A stretch of 41,453 bases of DNA from Streptomyces cellostaticus (GCF_023630175.1 NZ_JALLIN010000056.1:1-41453), one strand, 5' to 3'. Shown: positions 23,584-32,458, counted from the stretch's first letter. Notes: a model not told the origin generated them from the letters alone. Translations and numbers: made by a program.

Positions 23584-23627
23584 TTCACCTCATCCGGTTC
23601 ATCTGTCAGGTGAAAGGTTTGTTCACC
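23584..23627. promoter_or_regulatory. Three TTCACC/GGTGAA half-sites between the leader ORF and whiB
   Basis: TTCACC at 23584-23589 is followed by a perfect GGTGAA-N7-TTCACC palindrome at 23609-23627. The spaced GTGA…TCAC arrangement resembles the operator form reported for BldD, which is known to control whiB in Streptomyces. It also lies about 60-105 bases upstream of the divergent leader ORF, so it could act on either gene. Confidence 0.4.
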
Positions 23628-23839
23628 CGGATCCGGGGACACATGGCGCACAACCGAGCGCTCGACCCTCGTCGGAACGGGATCGAACGCGGGGGCGTCC
23701 TTCCTCGTACAGGGAACTGCGCGAGATCCGCCGCCCCGCCGGGCCGCTTTCCGTGTGTCAGGGTTTATGGCGATTTGAACACTTTCCGCATGGCCTTGGT
23801 TCCGCAGAGTGAATAACGGGCTCAATAGCAGATCTCGGC

Positions 23840-23869
23840 TTGACTCGCCCGGAGCAGCACACTTGTAAT
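23840..23869 (+). promoter_or_regulatory. Probable whiB promoter
   Basis: TTGACT (23840-23845) and TGTAAT (23864-23869) are separated by 18 bases and lie about 70 bases before the whiB ATG. Both hexamers differ from the housekeeping consensus by one base. Confidence 0.55.
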
Positions 23870-23940
23870 TTCACTCGTGTCGTTCAGCCGAAATCGGTAG
23901 CGGCTACGCACGGGGACGTGAAGACAGACGAGGGGCGCAC

Positions 23941-24204
23941 ATGACCGAGCTGGTGCAGCAACTGCTGGTCGACGACGCGGACGAGGAACTCGGCTGGCAG
24001 GAGCGCGCACTGTGCGCCCAGACCGACCCCGAGTCCTTCTTCCCGGAGAAGGGCGGCTCGACCAGGGAGGCGAAGAAGGTCTGCCTCGCCTGCGAGGTGC
24101 GCTCCGAATGCCTCGAGTACGCCCTCGCCAACGACGAGCGCTTCGGCATCTGGGGCGGTCTGTCCGAGCGTGAGCGCCGCCGGCTGAAGAAGGCCGCCGT
24201 CTGA
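23941..24204 (+). CDS. whiB: WhiB, iron-sulfur developmental regulator
   Basis: An 87-residue protein that, as far as I can recall, is identical to S. coelicolor WhiB (SCO3034). Four Cys bind a [4Fe-4S] cluster: Cys25, Cys48, Cys51 and Cys57 (C…CLACEVRSEC). They are followed by the GIWGG turn (69-73) and a basic C-terminal DNA-contacting tail (SERERRRLKKAA). WhiB works with WhiA to start sporulation septation in aerial hyphae and is the counterpart of mycobacterial WhiB2. A good promoter lies at 23840-23869, with BldD-like half-sites further up. ATG 23941 follows GACGAGGGGCGC. Confidence 0.97.
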   Translation: MTELVQQLLVDDADEELGWQERALCAQTDPESFFPEKGGSTREAKKVCLACEVRSECLEYALANDERFGIWGGLSERERRRLKKAAV

Positions 24205-24280
24205 CCGGCCCCGGCCCCCGGCCGCGCTCCCGCCACCGCACGGCCGAGCGGCCGGACGGCGCCCCCGCAAACGTCGCGAA

Positions 24281-24320
24281 CGGCCCGTCGCCCGTGGGTT
24301 ATCCACAGGCGGCGGGCCGT
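24281..24320 (+). terminator. whiB terminator hairpin with a DnaA-box-like loop
   Basis: Complementary arms CGGCCCGTCGCC and GGCGGCGGGCCG form a strong stem about 76 bases after whiB. The loop contains TTATCCACA (24299-24307), an exact match to the classical DnaA box. Confidence 0.6.
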
Positions 24321-24423
24321 CGTCGTGGTCAGCCGATAGTGTGGTCGCTCGTCCGAGACGACCCGCTGTCCCCTCGGGGCACAGGCGTCCACCGCAGTCC
24401 ATCGAACCGGGGCCCGTACCTCG

Positions 24424-27400
24424 ATGTCCGTGCACAGCCAAACGGCAGCTCAAGACCCGGCTGCCCATCCTGAGTTCCCGCGCCATGTGGTGACCGCGGT
24501 CCTCGTGTCCCACGACGGCGCCCGCTGGCTGCCCGACGCGCTGGCCGGGCTGCTCGGCCAGGAACGCCCCGTGCAGAACGCGGTGGCGGCCGACACCGGC
24601 AGCGCGGACGACTCCGCCCAGCTGCTCACCGAGGCCCTCGGCGACGACCGCGTGCTGCACCTGGCGCGCCGCACCGGCTTCGGCCAGGCGGTGGAGGAGG
24701 CGAGCCGCGTCGCCCCCCTCCTCACCCCCGAGGAGCTGCCGTACCTCAGGCGCCCCGGCGGCTGGGACCCGGTCACGCGCTCGTGGCGCGACGACGCCTA
24801 CGACCTGCCCGAACTGCCGCACGGCGAGCCCGTCCAGTGGCTCTGGCTGCTGCACGACGACTGCGCCCCCGAGCCGGACGCCCTCGCCCAGCTCCTCCGG
24901 GTCGTCGACAACGAACTCGAACTCGGCCGCGACGACGTGGCGATCGTCGGCCCCAAGCTGCGCGGCTGGTACGACCGCAGGCAACTGCTGGAGGTCGGCG
25001 TCTCCATCGCCAACTCCGGCCGCCGCTGGACCGGCCTGGACCGTCGCGAACAGGACCAGGGCCAGCACGACCACGTGCGTACCGTGCTGTCCGTCTCCAC
25101 CGCCGGCATGCTCGTCCGCCGCGACGTCTTCGAACAGCTCGGAGGGTTCGACCGCCGGCTGCCCCTGATGCGCGACGACGTCGACCTGTGCTGGCGGGCC
25201 CACACGGCCGGCCACCGGGTCCTCGTCGCCCCCGACGCCGTCGTACGGCACGCCGAGGCGGCCTCCCGTGAGCGCCGCACCGTCGACTGCGTGGGCCGCA
25301 CCGCCGCCTCCCCGCACAAGGTCGACAAGGCCGGCGCCATCTACACCCTGCTCGTCAACACCCGCACGGCCGCGCTGCCCTGGGTGCTGCTGCGGCTCGT
25401 CCTCGGCACCCTGCTGAGGACCGTCGCCTACCTCGTCGGAAAGGTCCCCGGGCAGGCCGTCGACGAGATCCGCGGTCTGCTGGGGACCCTGCTGCGGCCC
25501 GAGCGGATCCTCGCCGGCCGGCGCGGCCGCGGGCCCTCCCGGATCGACAAGGCCGAGCTGCGCCGGCTCTTCCCGCCCCCCGGCGCGACCGTCCGCGCCA
25601 CCGTGGAACAGGTCGCGGGCAACTTCTCCCGCCGCTCCGACCACGAGACCTCCTCGGCCGGCCGGCACGGCGGCGCCGTGGAGTCGGGCCCCGGCGGCGA
25701 CGACGCCGACTTCCTGGAGATCGAGCAGTTCGCCCGGCTGAAGCGGATCGCCCGCAAGCCCGGGCCGGTGCTCTTCCTTGCCCTGCTGCTGGCCTCCCTC
25801 GTCGCCTGCCGCGCCCTGCTCGGCGGCGGCGCCCTCGCGGGCGGCGCCCTGCTGCCCGCCCCGGCGGGCGCCGGCGACCTGTGGTCCCGCTACCTGGACG
25901 CCTGGCACCCGGTGGGCGCCGGCGGCACCGCCGCCGCACCGCCCTACCTCGCCGTCGTCGCGACCCTCGCCTCGATCCTGTTCGGCTCCACCGGACTGGC
26001 CGTCACCGTGCTGCTGGTCTGCTCGGTTCCGCTGGCCGGCCTCACCGCCTACTTCGCCTCCCGGCCACTGGTCACCTCCCGCCTGCTGCGCGCCTGGGCC
26101 GCGATCGCCTACGCCTTCCTGCCCGCCGCCACCGGTGCCCTCGCCGGAGGCCGCATCGGCACCGCCGTCCTCGCGGTGCTGCTGCCGCTCATCGCGCGCG
26201 CCGGCGTCGCCGCGAGCGGCCTCACCCAGGCCTCGGGCGCACGCGGCAGCTGGCGAGCCACCTGGGCGTACGCGCTGCTGCTGACCATCACCACCGCGTT
26301 CACCCCGATCGTCTGGCCCATCGCGCTGATCCTCGGCCTCGGCGTACTCGTCCTGCGCCGCCGCGACCTCGTCGCCCACGGCCTGCGCTTCCTCGCCCAG
26401 CTCGGCACCCCGCTGCTGGTCCTGGCGCCCTGGTCGCTGACGCTGCTGCCGACCGGCTTCCTCAGGGAAGCGGGCCTGGAGTACGGCGCCTCCAGCGCCT
26501 CCGCGCTCGATCTGCTCGGGGCCGGCCCCGGTGGTCCCGGCACCGTCGACGGCGTGCTGCTCATCGGTATCGTCCTGGCCGCCCTGGCCGCACTGCTGCG
26601 CTCCGAGCGTCGGCTGGGCATCCGGACCGCGTGGGCGGTCGCCCTGGTGGGCCTCGTCTTCGCCGTCGTGTCCAACCACTCCACGTGGGCCGGACCGGCC
26701 ACCCTCGTCTACGGCATCGCCCTGCTGGCCGCCGCTGCCCTGGGGGCCGACGGGGCACGCGCGCGCGTGGCCGAGCAGAGCTTCGGCTGGCGCCAGCCCG
26801 TCGCCGCCCTGATCGCCTTCGCCTCGGCCGCGGGCCCGCTGCTCGTCGCCGTCGGCTGGATGATCGGCGGCGCCGACGGCCCGCTGGAACGCCGGGACCC
26901 GGTGCAGGTACCCGCGTTCGTCGCCGAGGACGCCACCACCCGCGACCAGGCCCGCACCCTGGTCCTGGACAGCGACTCCACCGCACACGTGCGCTACAGC
27001 CTGGTCCGCGGCTCCGGCGCCCGCATGGGTGACGCCGAACTCGCCGCTGCCGACGGCGAGAACACCAGGCTCGACAAGGTCGTCGCCAACCTGGTCGCCG
27101 GCTCCGGCGCCGACCAGGCGGGCCAGCTCGGCGGCTTCGCCGTGCGCTACGTCCTCGTGCACAAGGGAGCGCCCCGCCAGATCCCCCGCGTCCTGGACGC
27201 CACGCCCGGCCTGAGCCGGCTCAGCCAGCAGGACGGCGGCGCCCTGTGGCGCGTCGACCAGCAGGTCTCCCGTGCCACCATCGTGCCCGCGGGCGGCACC
27301 GGCGCCGCCCGGTCCGTCGCCGCCGGGCCCGTGGAGATCCACACCACCGTCCCGTCCGGCTCCGCCGGCCGTGTCCTGCGCCTGGCCGACGCCGCCTCCG

Positions 27401-28095
27401 ACGGCTGGACGGCCACCCTGGACGGCAAGCCGCTCACCGGCACCACCGTCGACGGCTGGGCTCAGGGCTTCCAACTGCCCTCCACCGGGGGCCGGCTGGA
27501 CGTCGTCCACGACGCCCCGATCACCCACACCGCCTGGCTGTGGGCCCAGGGCGCGCTCGCCGTCGTCCTGGTCGTCCTCGCCCTGCCGGGCCGTCGCCGC
27601 GACATCGACGACGACCTGCCCGAGGAGCAGCCGCTGCCCGCCCAGGCCACCGCCGGAGAGGGCCGCCGCGCCCGCCGGCTGCGCGCCCAGGCCGAGGACG
27701 CGGCCGTCCCCGAGCAGCCCGGGGTGGCGGTTCCCGACCAGCCCGGGGCGGGCGTCCCGGGGCAGCCCGCCCCCGGCGACGTGCCACCGCCTCCCGGGGA
27801 GGCCCCGGCGGCCGTCCCCCAGCAGCCGGCGTACGGCGAGTGGGACTACCCGGGCAGCGACTACGCCGGTTACGGCACCGGCCAGTACCAGGACGCCGGA
27901 CAGTACTCCGCCGGGGGCTACGACCAGCAGGCGTACCAGCCCGACCCCTACCAGAACGGCCGGTACGACCCCTACGCCTACGGAGGCACGACCGACCGGC
28001 AGGCGTACGACCAGCAGGCCTACCAACAGGGTTACGACCCGGCCGAGCAGCAGTACGGCACCGGCAGCGAGCGTCCCGACGGGAGCCAGCAGTGA
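24424..28095 (+). CDS. Very large membrane-bound family 2 glycosyltransferase
   Basis: A 1,223-residue protein. The N-terminal GT2 domain (about 20-290) has VTAVLVSHDGARWLPDALAG, WLWLLHDDCAPEPDALAQL (DD metal site), VSTAGMLVRRDVFEQLGGFD and RDDVDLCWRAHTAGH. After two membrane helices comes a long polytopic part (about 440-860, around ten hydrophobic helices), then an extracytoplasmic globular region, another membrane helix (about 1033-1052) and a disordered cytoplasmic tail (1060-1223) rich in Gln, Pro, Tyr and Gly (QQAYQPDPYQ). It resembles galactofuranan or arabinogalactan-type polymer enzymes of actinobacteria. I infer a role in building a surface polysaccharide. Its TGA overlaps the GTG of the DUF5719 gene, so the two are translationally coupled. 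Confidence 0.9.
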   Translation: MSVHSQTAAQDPAAHPEFPRHVVTAVLVSHDGARWLPDALAGLLGQERPVQNAVAADTGSADDSAQLLTEALGDDRVLHLARRTGFGQAVEEASRVAPLLTPEELPYLRRPGGWDPVTRSWRDDAYDLPELPHGEPVQWLWLLHDDCAPEPDALAQLLRVVDNELELGRDDVAIVGPKLRGWYDRRQLLEVGVSIANSGRRWTGLDRREQDQGQHDHVRTVLSVSTAGMLVRRDVFEQLGGFDRRLPLMRDDVDLCWRAHTAGHRVLVAPDAVVRHAEAASRERRTVDCVGRTAASPHKVDKAGAIYTLLVNTRTAALPWVLLRLVLGTLLRTVAYLVGKVPGQAVDEIRGLLGTLLRPERILAGRRGRGPSRIDKAELRRLFPPPGATVRATVEQVAGNFSRRSDHETSSAGRHGGAVESGPGGDDADFLEIEQFARLKRIARKPGPVLFLALLLASLVACRALLGGGALAGGALLPAPAGAGDLWSRYLDAWHPVGAGGTAAAPPYLAVVATLASILFGSTGLAVTVLLVCSVPLAGLTAYFASRPLVTSRLLRAWAAIAYAFLPAATGALAGGRIGTAVLAVLLPLIARAGVAASGLTQASGARGSWRATWAYALLLTITTAFTPIVWPIALILGLGVLVLRRRDLVAHGLRFLAQLGTPLLVLAPWSLTLLPTGFLREAGLEYGASSASALDLLGAGPGGPGTVDGVLLIGIVLAALAALLRSERRLGIRTAWAVALVGLVFAVVSNHSTWAGPATLVYGIALLAAAALGADGARARVAEQSFGWRQPVAALIAFASAAGPLLVAVGWMIGGADGPLERRDPVQVPAFVAEDATTRDQARTLVLDSDSTAHVRYSLVRGSGARMGDAELAAADGENTRLDKVVANLVAGSGADQAGQLGGFAVRYVLVHKGAPRQIPRVLDATPGLSRLSQQDGGALWRVDQQVSRATIVPAGGTGAARSVAAGPVEIHTTVPSGSAGRVLRLADAASDGWTATLDGKPLTGTTVDGWAQGFQLPSTGGRLDVVHDAPITHTAWLWAQGALAVVLVVLALPGRRRDIDDDLPEEQPLPAQATAGEGRRARRLRAQAEDAAVPEQPGVAVPDQPGAGVPGQPAPGDVPPPPGEAPAAVPQQPAYGEWDYPGSDYAGYGTGQYQDAGQYSAGGYDQQAYQPDPYQNGRYDPYAYGGTTDRQAYDQQAYQQGYDPAEQQYGTGSERPDGSQQ

Positions 28096-29600
28096 ACCGC
28101 ACCACCCTGTCCCTGATCGCCTGCACGACCGCGCTGGCCGCCGTCACCGCCTTCGCCGCGCTCGACACCCCGTCCGCGTCCGGCACGGCCCCGGCCAGGG
28201 CGGCCGCCGAACTGCCCGTGGAGCGCACCAGCCTGCTGTGCCCCGCACCCAGCTCCTCCGACATCGCCGACACCTCGTACACGTCGTTCACGCCTGTCAC
28301 GAAGGGCACGGCGAGCGGGGGCACGGCCCGACTCCAGGCGGCCACCGGGCAGTCGGCGGACGCGTCGAGCGGTGCCGGGAAGGGCAAGGACGCCGGGAAG
28401 AAGCCTGCCCAGGCGCTCCTCACGCCGAAGACCCCCGGCACGCCGGCCACCGGCGACACCTCCGGCGCCGACACCCCCGCACAGGTCGGCACCGCCGACG
28501 GCAAGTACGCGCCCGGCTGGACCGTGCAGGAGACCACCGAGGTGGTCGCGGGCACGGGCCGCGGACTGCAGGGCGTCAACTGCACGGCCCCCGACACGGA
28601 GTTCTGGTTCCCGGGCGCCAGCACGGCCATCGACCGCACCGATTACGTGCACCTCACCAACCCCGAGGACTCGGCCGCCGTCGTCGACATCGAGCTGTAC
28701 GGCAAGGACGGCGCGATCAAGTCCTCCGTCCCGGACGGATTCACGGTCCCGCCGCACGGGAGCGAGCCGATCCTGCTCTCCACGCTCACCGACGAAAAGC
28801 AGACCGATCTCACCGTGCACGTCAGCGTGCGCAGCGGCCGGGTCGGCGCGGCGGTGCAGGCCCTGGACGACAAGGTGGGCGGCGACTGGCTGGCCGCGGC
28901 GGACGACCCGTCCGGCAGCCTGGTCCTGCCCGGCATCCCCAAGGACGCCACCGACGTCCGGCTGGTCGCCTTCACCCCCGGCGACGCCGATGCCGACCTC
29001 AAGGTCCGCCTGGCCTCGCCCGGCGGCCTGATCACGCCCGCCGGGAACGAGACCCTGCACGTGAAGGCGGGGATGACGACCGCGACCGACCTCGGCGACG
29101 TCACCCGCGGCGAGGCGGGCTCCCTGGTGCTCACGCCCACCGACCGGTCCGTACCCGTGGTGGCGGCGCTGCGCGTGGTGCGGGGCAAGGGGGCCAAGCA
29201 GGAGACGGCCTTCATCCCCGCCACGGCCCCCGTCGGCAAGCGGGCGACCTCGGCCGACAACCGCGGCAAGGCCTCGACCCTCTCCCTGGCCGCGCCCACG
29301 GCCACCACCACGGTCCGGGTCACGGCCTCGGCGGGCAGCGAGGGCGGCACCCCCGTGACGAAGACCTTCACGATCAAGACCGGCACCACGCAGGACGTAA
29401 CGTCCCTCGTTCCGTCCGGCCTGAAGGGCACCTACGCCCTGACCGTGGAACCCGTCTCGGGAGGCCCCCTCTACGCCTCCCGCGCCCTGACGTCCACGGC
29501 GGGCGGGGTCTCCGCCTTCACCATCCAGAGCCTGCCCAGCGACCGGGGCCTGGTCTCGGTCCCCCGGACGCGGGAGGACCTGTCCCTCCTGCAGGAGTGA
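28092..29600 (+). CDS. DUF5719 family exported protein
   Basis: A 502-residue protein. An N-terminal signal or anchor (RTTLSLIACTTALAAVTAFAAL) leads to a Cys (LLCPAP), an Ala/Thr/Gly-rich linker (65-155) and a long beta-rich region that repeatedly shows VHLTNPEDSAAVVDIELYGKDG-like strands. This is the pattern of DUF5719, a family found only next to the large GT2 gene in actinobacteria as I recall. The GTG start overlaps the TGA of that gene (GTGA), so the two products are made together and probably form one envelope complex. No catalytic residues are evident; a scaffold or partner role is inference. Confidence 0.88.
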   Translation: MNRTTLSLIACTTALAAVTAFAALDTPSASGTAPARAAAELPVERTSLLCPAPSSSDIADTSYTSFTPVTKGTASGGTARLQAATGQSADASSGAGKGKDAGKKPAQALLTPKTPGTPATGDTSGADTPAQVGTADGKYAPGWTVQETTEVVAGTGRGLQGVNCTAPDTEFWFPGASTAIDRTDYVHLTNPEDSAAVVDIELYGKDGAIKSSVPDGFTVPPHGSEPILLSTLTDEKQTDLTVHVSVRSGRVGAAVQALDDKVGGDWLAAADDPSGSLVLPGIPKDATDVRLVAFTPGDADADLKVRLASPGGLITPAGNETLHVKAGMTTATDLGDVTRGEAGSLVLTPTDRSVPVVAALRVVRGKGAKQETAFIPATAPVGKRATSADNRGKASTLSLAAPTATTTVRVTASAGSEGGTPVTKTFTIKTGTTQDVTSLVPSGLKGTYALTVEPVSGGPLYASRALTSTAGGVSAFTIQSLPSDRGLVSVPRTREDLSLLQE

Positions 29601-29609
29601 CCCGGGGCA

Positions 29610-29658
29610 GGCGACGCCCGCGCGGCCGCGGCCACCCGAGCCGCGCGGCCGCGGGCGC
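29610..29658 (+). terminator. GC-rich hairpin after the DUF5719 gene
   Basis: Arms built from GCGCGGCCGCGG and CCGCGCGGCCGC pair strongly in the gap between converging genes. No T-tract is present. Confidence 0.5.
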
Positions 29659-29676
29659 GTGCCGGGTGCCCCGGGC

Positions 29677-30129
29677 TCAGTCCTCCCCGTACCGGGGATC
29701 GACCGTCTCCGGAGTCAGCCCCAGCAACTCCGCCACCTGCTCCACCACGACCTCGTGCACCAACGCGGCCCGCTCGTCCCGCCCCTTGGTACGGATCTCC
29801 ACGGGCCGCCGGTACACCACGACCCGGGCCTGCCGTCCCTCCCGGGCCGGAACGATCCCGCCCAGGGGCACGGCCTCGTCGCTCCAGGCGTCCGGTCCCC
29901 GCACCTCCAGGCGCGGCACCTCGAGCACCAGGAAATCCATGTCGGCCAACTGCGGCCACCGCCGCTCCAGCCGCTCCACGGAGTCCCGCACCAGATCCGC
30001 GAAGACCTCGGCCCTGCTGGCCGCCAACGGCACCTGCGGCGGCGCGATCGGCCCTCGCATGCCCCGCCCGTGACGATCACGGCGACGGGGCCCGGGGCCG
30101 GTGGCGCGGGGCGGTACACGGTTGTCCAT
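29677..30129 (-). CDS. Metallopeptidase-family (zincin-like) protein
   Basis: A 150-residue cytosolic protein of the actinobacterial 'metallopeptidase family' (MMP20-like), with RAEVFADLVRDSVERLERRWPQLADMDFLVLEVP and GLTPETVDPRYGE. At the expected zincin site it has ALVHEVVVEQVAELLG, so the first His-Glu is present but the second His of HExxH is replaced by Val-Val-Glu. I believe this change is common in Streptomyces members and it argues against normal zinc protease activity. The start is ATG 30129, directly after an in-frame GTG. In mycobacteria the homologue sits beside whiB2, as here. Role unknown. Confidence 0.82.
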   Translation of the reverse strand: MDNRVPPRATGPGPRRRDRHGRGMRGPIAPPQVPLAASRAEVFADLVRDSVERLERRWPQLADMDFLVLEVPRLEVRGPDAWSDEAVPLGGIVPAREGRQARVVVYRRPVEIRTKGRDERAALVHEVVVEQVAELLGLTPETVDPRYGED

Positions 30130-30132
30130 CAC

Positions 30133-30495
30133 CGCAGAAGCCTAGTCGCCGCACGCCCCGCCCGCCCGAACCCACGCGGCAACCGGCCACCGGCGCTCCC
30201 GGTCCCCGGGCGCGGCACGACACGTGTCGCAGGACGTGTCACACGTTGACCATTCCGGCCAAGCTCTGGCTCGATTCCGTAACCCTCCAAGACCGGTCGA
30301 CTCAAGGCAATTGACGGTGTTTGTGCCGACTCATGACCGAGAGCTTCCCTTCCCGGAACCCCGCCCGACCCCGTCGTCGCAGGTCAGCCAGGCCTGTTCG
30401 AGGGCTCCTGTGGGACGTCTCACACTCCGACACGGTGGCGTGACCTGGAGGAGAGTCGTCGCGGCCCGCTCAAGAGTGCGGTACCGTCCATCGTC
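30133..30495. promoter_or_regulatory. 363-base divergent intergenic region with palindromes
   Basis: No gene is evident. It should hold the promoters of the metallopeptidase-like gene and the DUF3499 gene. A perfect 12-bp palindrome CGACACGTGTCG lies at 30218-30229 and a GTGTCACAC half-repeat at 30236-30244. Both contain GACAC-like motifs, which are the core of the WhiA site. TTGACC (30246) and TTGACG (30312) could be -35 hexamers, but no good -10 partner is visible. Confidence 0.35.
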
Positions 30496-30873
30496 GTGAG
30501 CCCTGTACGTCGCTGTTCGCGCACCGCCTGCGGCCGACCCGCCGTCGCGACGCTGACGTACGTCTACGCCGACTCGACCGCGGTCCTCGGCCCGCTCGCC
30601 ACCTACGCCGAACCCCACTGCTACGACCTGTGCGCCGAGCACTCCGAGCGCCTCACCGCGCCCCGCGGCTGGGAGGTCGTCCGCCTCCTCGACGGCTCCG
30701 CTCCCGCGCGGCCCAGCGGGGACGACCTGGAAGCCCTTGCCAACGCCGTGCGCGAGGCGGCCCGTCCCCAGCAGCGGGCGGCCGAGGCGGGCGGCGGCGG
30801 GGCCCGTACGCCGGACCCCATGGAAGTCGCCCGCCGCGGGCATCTGCGCATCCTGCGCTCACCCGACAACTGA
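30496..30873 (+). CDS. DUF3499 family protein
   Basis: A 125-residue soluble protein. The N-terminal 60 residues hold CSRTACGRPAVATLTYVYADSTAV and PHCYDLCAEHSERLTAPRGW. These are four Cys and a His at zinc-ribbon-like spacings typical of DUF3499, a family restricted to actinobacteria. The C-terminal half is less ordered. It starts at GTG 30496. The gene is found beside manB and whiB-type genes in mycobacteria too, so its place is conserved. Function unknown; it may be a small metal-binding regulator. Confidence 0.85.
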   Translation: MSPVRRCSRTACGRPAVATLTYVYADSTAVLGPLATYAEPHCYDLCAEHSERLTAPRGWEVVRLLDGSAPARPSGDDLEALANAVREAARPQQRAAEAGGGGARTPDPMEVARRGHLRILRSPDN

Positions 30874-31019
30874 GTCCTGCCACGCGGAGAACCGATCCCG
30901 CACCCATCGGGACGGCGCGCGGGCCCACTTGCCCGCCATCCGACGTCCCGCGTCGGCCGACCGCCGGTCCGCACGTCCGCCCGCCGGGTGTCCGCACACC
31001 TGCCTCTCACCCCCGACGG

Positions 31020-31025
31020 GTAGTT
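31020..31025 (+). promoter_or_regulatory. Possible -10 element of manB
   Basis: TAGTTT fits the TANNNT pattern and lies 34 bases before the GTG start of manB. No clear -35 is seen. Confidence 0.35.
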
Positions 31026-31059
31026 TGTGGGCACCCATCGGACCTCAGGAAGGTTGGCC

Positions 31060-32424
31060 GTGACTGCTGATCTGTCGCAGATCGTGAAGGCGTACGACGT
31101 ACGCGGAGTGGTTCCGGACCAGTGGGACGAACCGCTGGCCGCCCTCTTCGGCGCCGCCTTCGCCGAGGTGACGGACGCGACGGCCATCGTCGTCGGTCAC
31201 GACATGCGCCCCTCGTCCCCGGGACTGTCCCGTGCCTTCGCACGCGGTGCCGCCGACCGCGGGGTGGACGTCACCGAGATCGGCCTGTGCTCGACGGACC
31301 AGCTCTACTACGCCTCGGGCGCGCTGAACCTCCCGGGCGCGATGTTCACGGCCTCGCACAACCCGGCGCAGTACAACGGCATCAAGATGTGCCGTGCGGG
31401 CGCCGCCCCGGTCGGTCTGGACACGGGACTGACCCAGATCCGCGAACTCGTCGAGCGGTGGCTGGAGTCGGGCGCTCCGGAACCGGCCGCCGAGCCGGGA
31501 ACCCTCACCGGGCGCGAGACGCTGGAGGACTACGCGGCCCACCTCCGCTCCCTCGTCGACCTCACCTCCGTCCGACCGCTGAAGGTCGTCGTCGACGCGG
31601 GCAACGGCATGGGCGGCCACACGGTCCCCACGGTCTTCGCCGGTCTGCCCCTCACCCTCGTGCCGATGTACTTCGAACTGGACGGCACCTTCCCGAACCA
31701 CGAGGCCAACCCCCTCGACCCGGCCAACATCGTGGACCTGCAGAAGCGGGTCCCGGCGGAGGGCGCCGACCTGGGCATCGCCTTCGACGGCGACGCCGAC
31801 CGCTGCTTCGTGGTGGACGAGAACGGCGTCCCCGTCTCCCCGTCCGCGATCACCGCCCTCGTCGCGGTGCGCGAGCTGGCCCGCGCCGGCGGCAGCGGCA
31901 CCGTCATCCACAACCTGATCACGTCCCGCACCGTGCCGGAGGTGGTGAAGGAGAACGGCGGCACCCCGGTCCGCACCCGCGTCGGGCACTCCTTCATCAA
32001 GTCCGAGATGGCCCGCTCCGGGGCGATCTTCGGCGGTGAGCACTCGGCCCACTACTACTTCAAGGACTTCTGGAACGCCGACACGGGCATGCTGGCCGCC
32101 CTCCACGTCCTCGCGGCCCTCGGCGGCCAGGACGGCCCCCTGTCGGCCCTGACCGCCCAGTACGACCGCTACGCGGGCTCGGGCGAGATCAACTCCACCG
32201 TCGCCGACCAGTCCGCCCGCCTCGCCGCGATCCGCGCCGCCTACGAGGGCCGACCGGGCGTCACGCTCGACGATCTCGACGGCCTCACGGTCTCCGCCGC
32301 GGACTGGTGGTTCAACGTCCGCCCGTCCAACACGGAGCCGCTGCTGCGCCTGAACGCGGAGGCCAGGGACGAGGCGACGATGGCGGGGATCCGCGACGAG
32401 GCACTGTCGATCATCAGGGCCTGA
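31060..32424 (+). CDS. manB: Phosphomannomutase / phosphoglucomutase
   Basis: A 454-residue enzyme of the alpha-D-phosphohexomutase family. The catalytic serine lies in TASHNPAQYNG (about residues 96-106). The metal site is AFDGDADRC (about 241-249), the sugar-binding loop is GGEHSAHYYF, and the phosphate-binding loop is RPSNTEP near 420. All four domains are present. It converts mannose-6-phosphate to mannose-1-phosphate, between ManA and ManC. GTG 31060 follows AGGAAGG; a GTG 33 bases earlier has no ribosome-binding site. The S. coelicolor homologue I recall is SCO3028. Some activity on glucose phosphates is likely. Confidence 0.94.
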   Translation: MTADLSQIVKAYDVRGVVPDQWDEPLAALFGAAFAEVTDATAIVVGHDMRPSSPGLSRAFARGAADRGVDVTEIGLCSTDQLYYASGALNLPGAMFTASHNPAQYNGIKMCRAGAAPVGLDTGLTQIRELVERWLESGAPEPAAEPGTLTGRETLEDYAAHLRSLVDLTSVRPLKVVVDAGNGMGGHTVPTVFAGLPLTLVPMYFELDGTFPNHEANPLDPANIVDLQKRVPAEGADLGIAFDGDADRCFVVDENGVPVSPSAITALVAVRELARAGGSGTVIHNLITSRTVPEVVKENGGTPVRTRVGHSFIKSEMARSGAIFGGEHSAHYYFKDFWNADTGMLAALHVLAALGGQDGPLSALTAQYDRYAGSGEINSTVADQSARLAAIRAAYEGRPGVTLDDLDGLTVSAADWWFNVRPSNTEPLLRLNAEARDEATMAGIRDEALSIIRA

Positions 32425-32429
32425 GCCGG

Positions 32430-32458
32430 CCGGCCGCCCCGGACCAGGGGGCGGCCGG
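32430..32458 (+). terminator. Terminator after manB
   Basis: An 11-bp perfect stem (CCGGCCGCCCC / GGGGCGGCCGG) with a seven-base loop begins six bases after the manB stop. Confidence 0.7.

Noticed and set aside
23884..28026. Very long minus-strand open frame opposite whiB and the large GT2 gene
   Set aside because: It is the mirror of GC-biased codons in the plus-strand genes. Its translation is low-complexity Gly/Ala/Val/Gln and it overlaps whiB, whose identity is certain.
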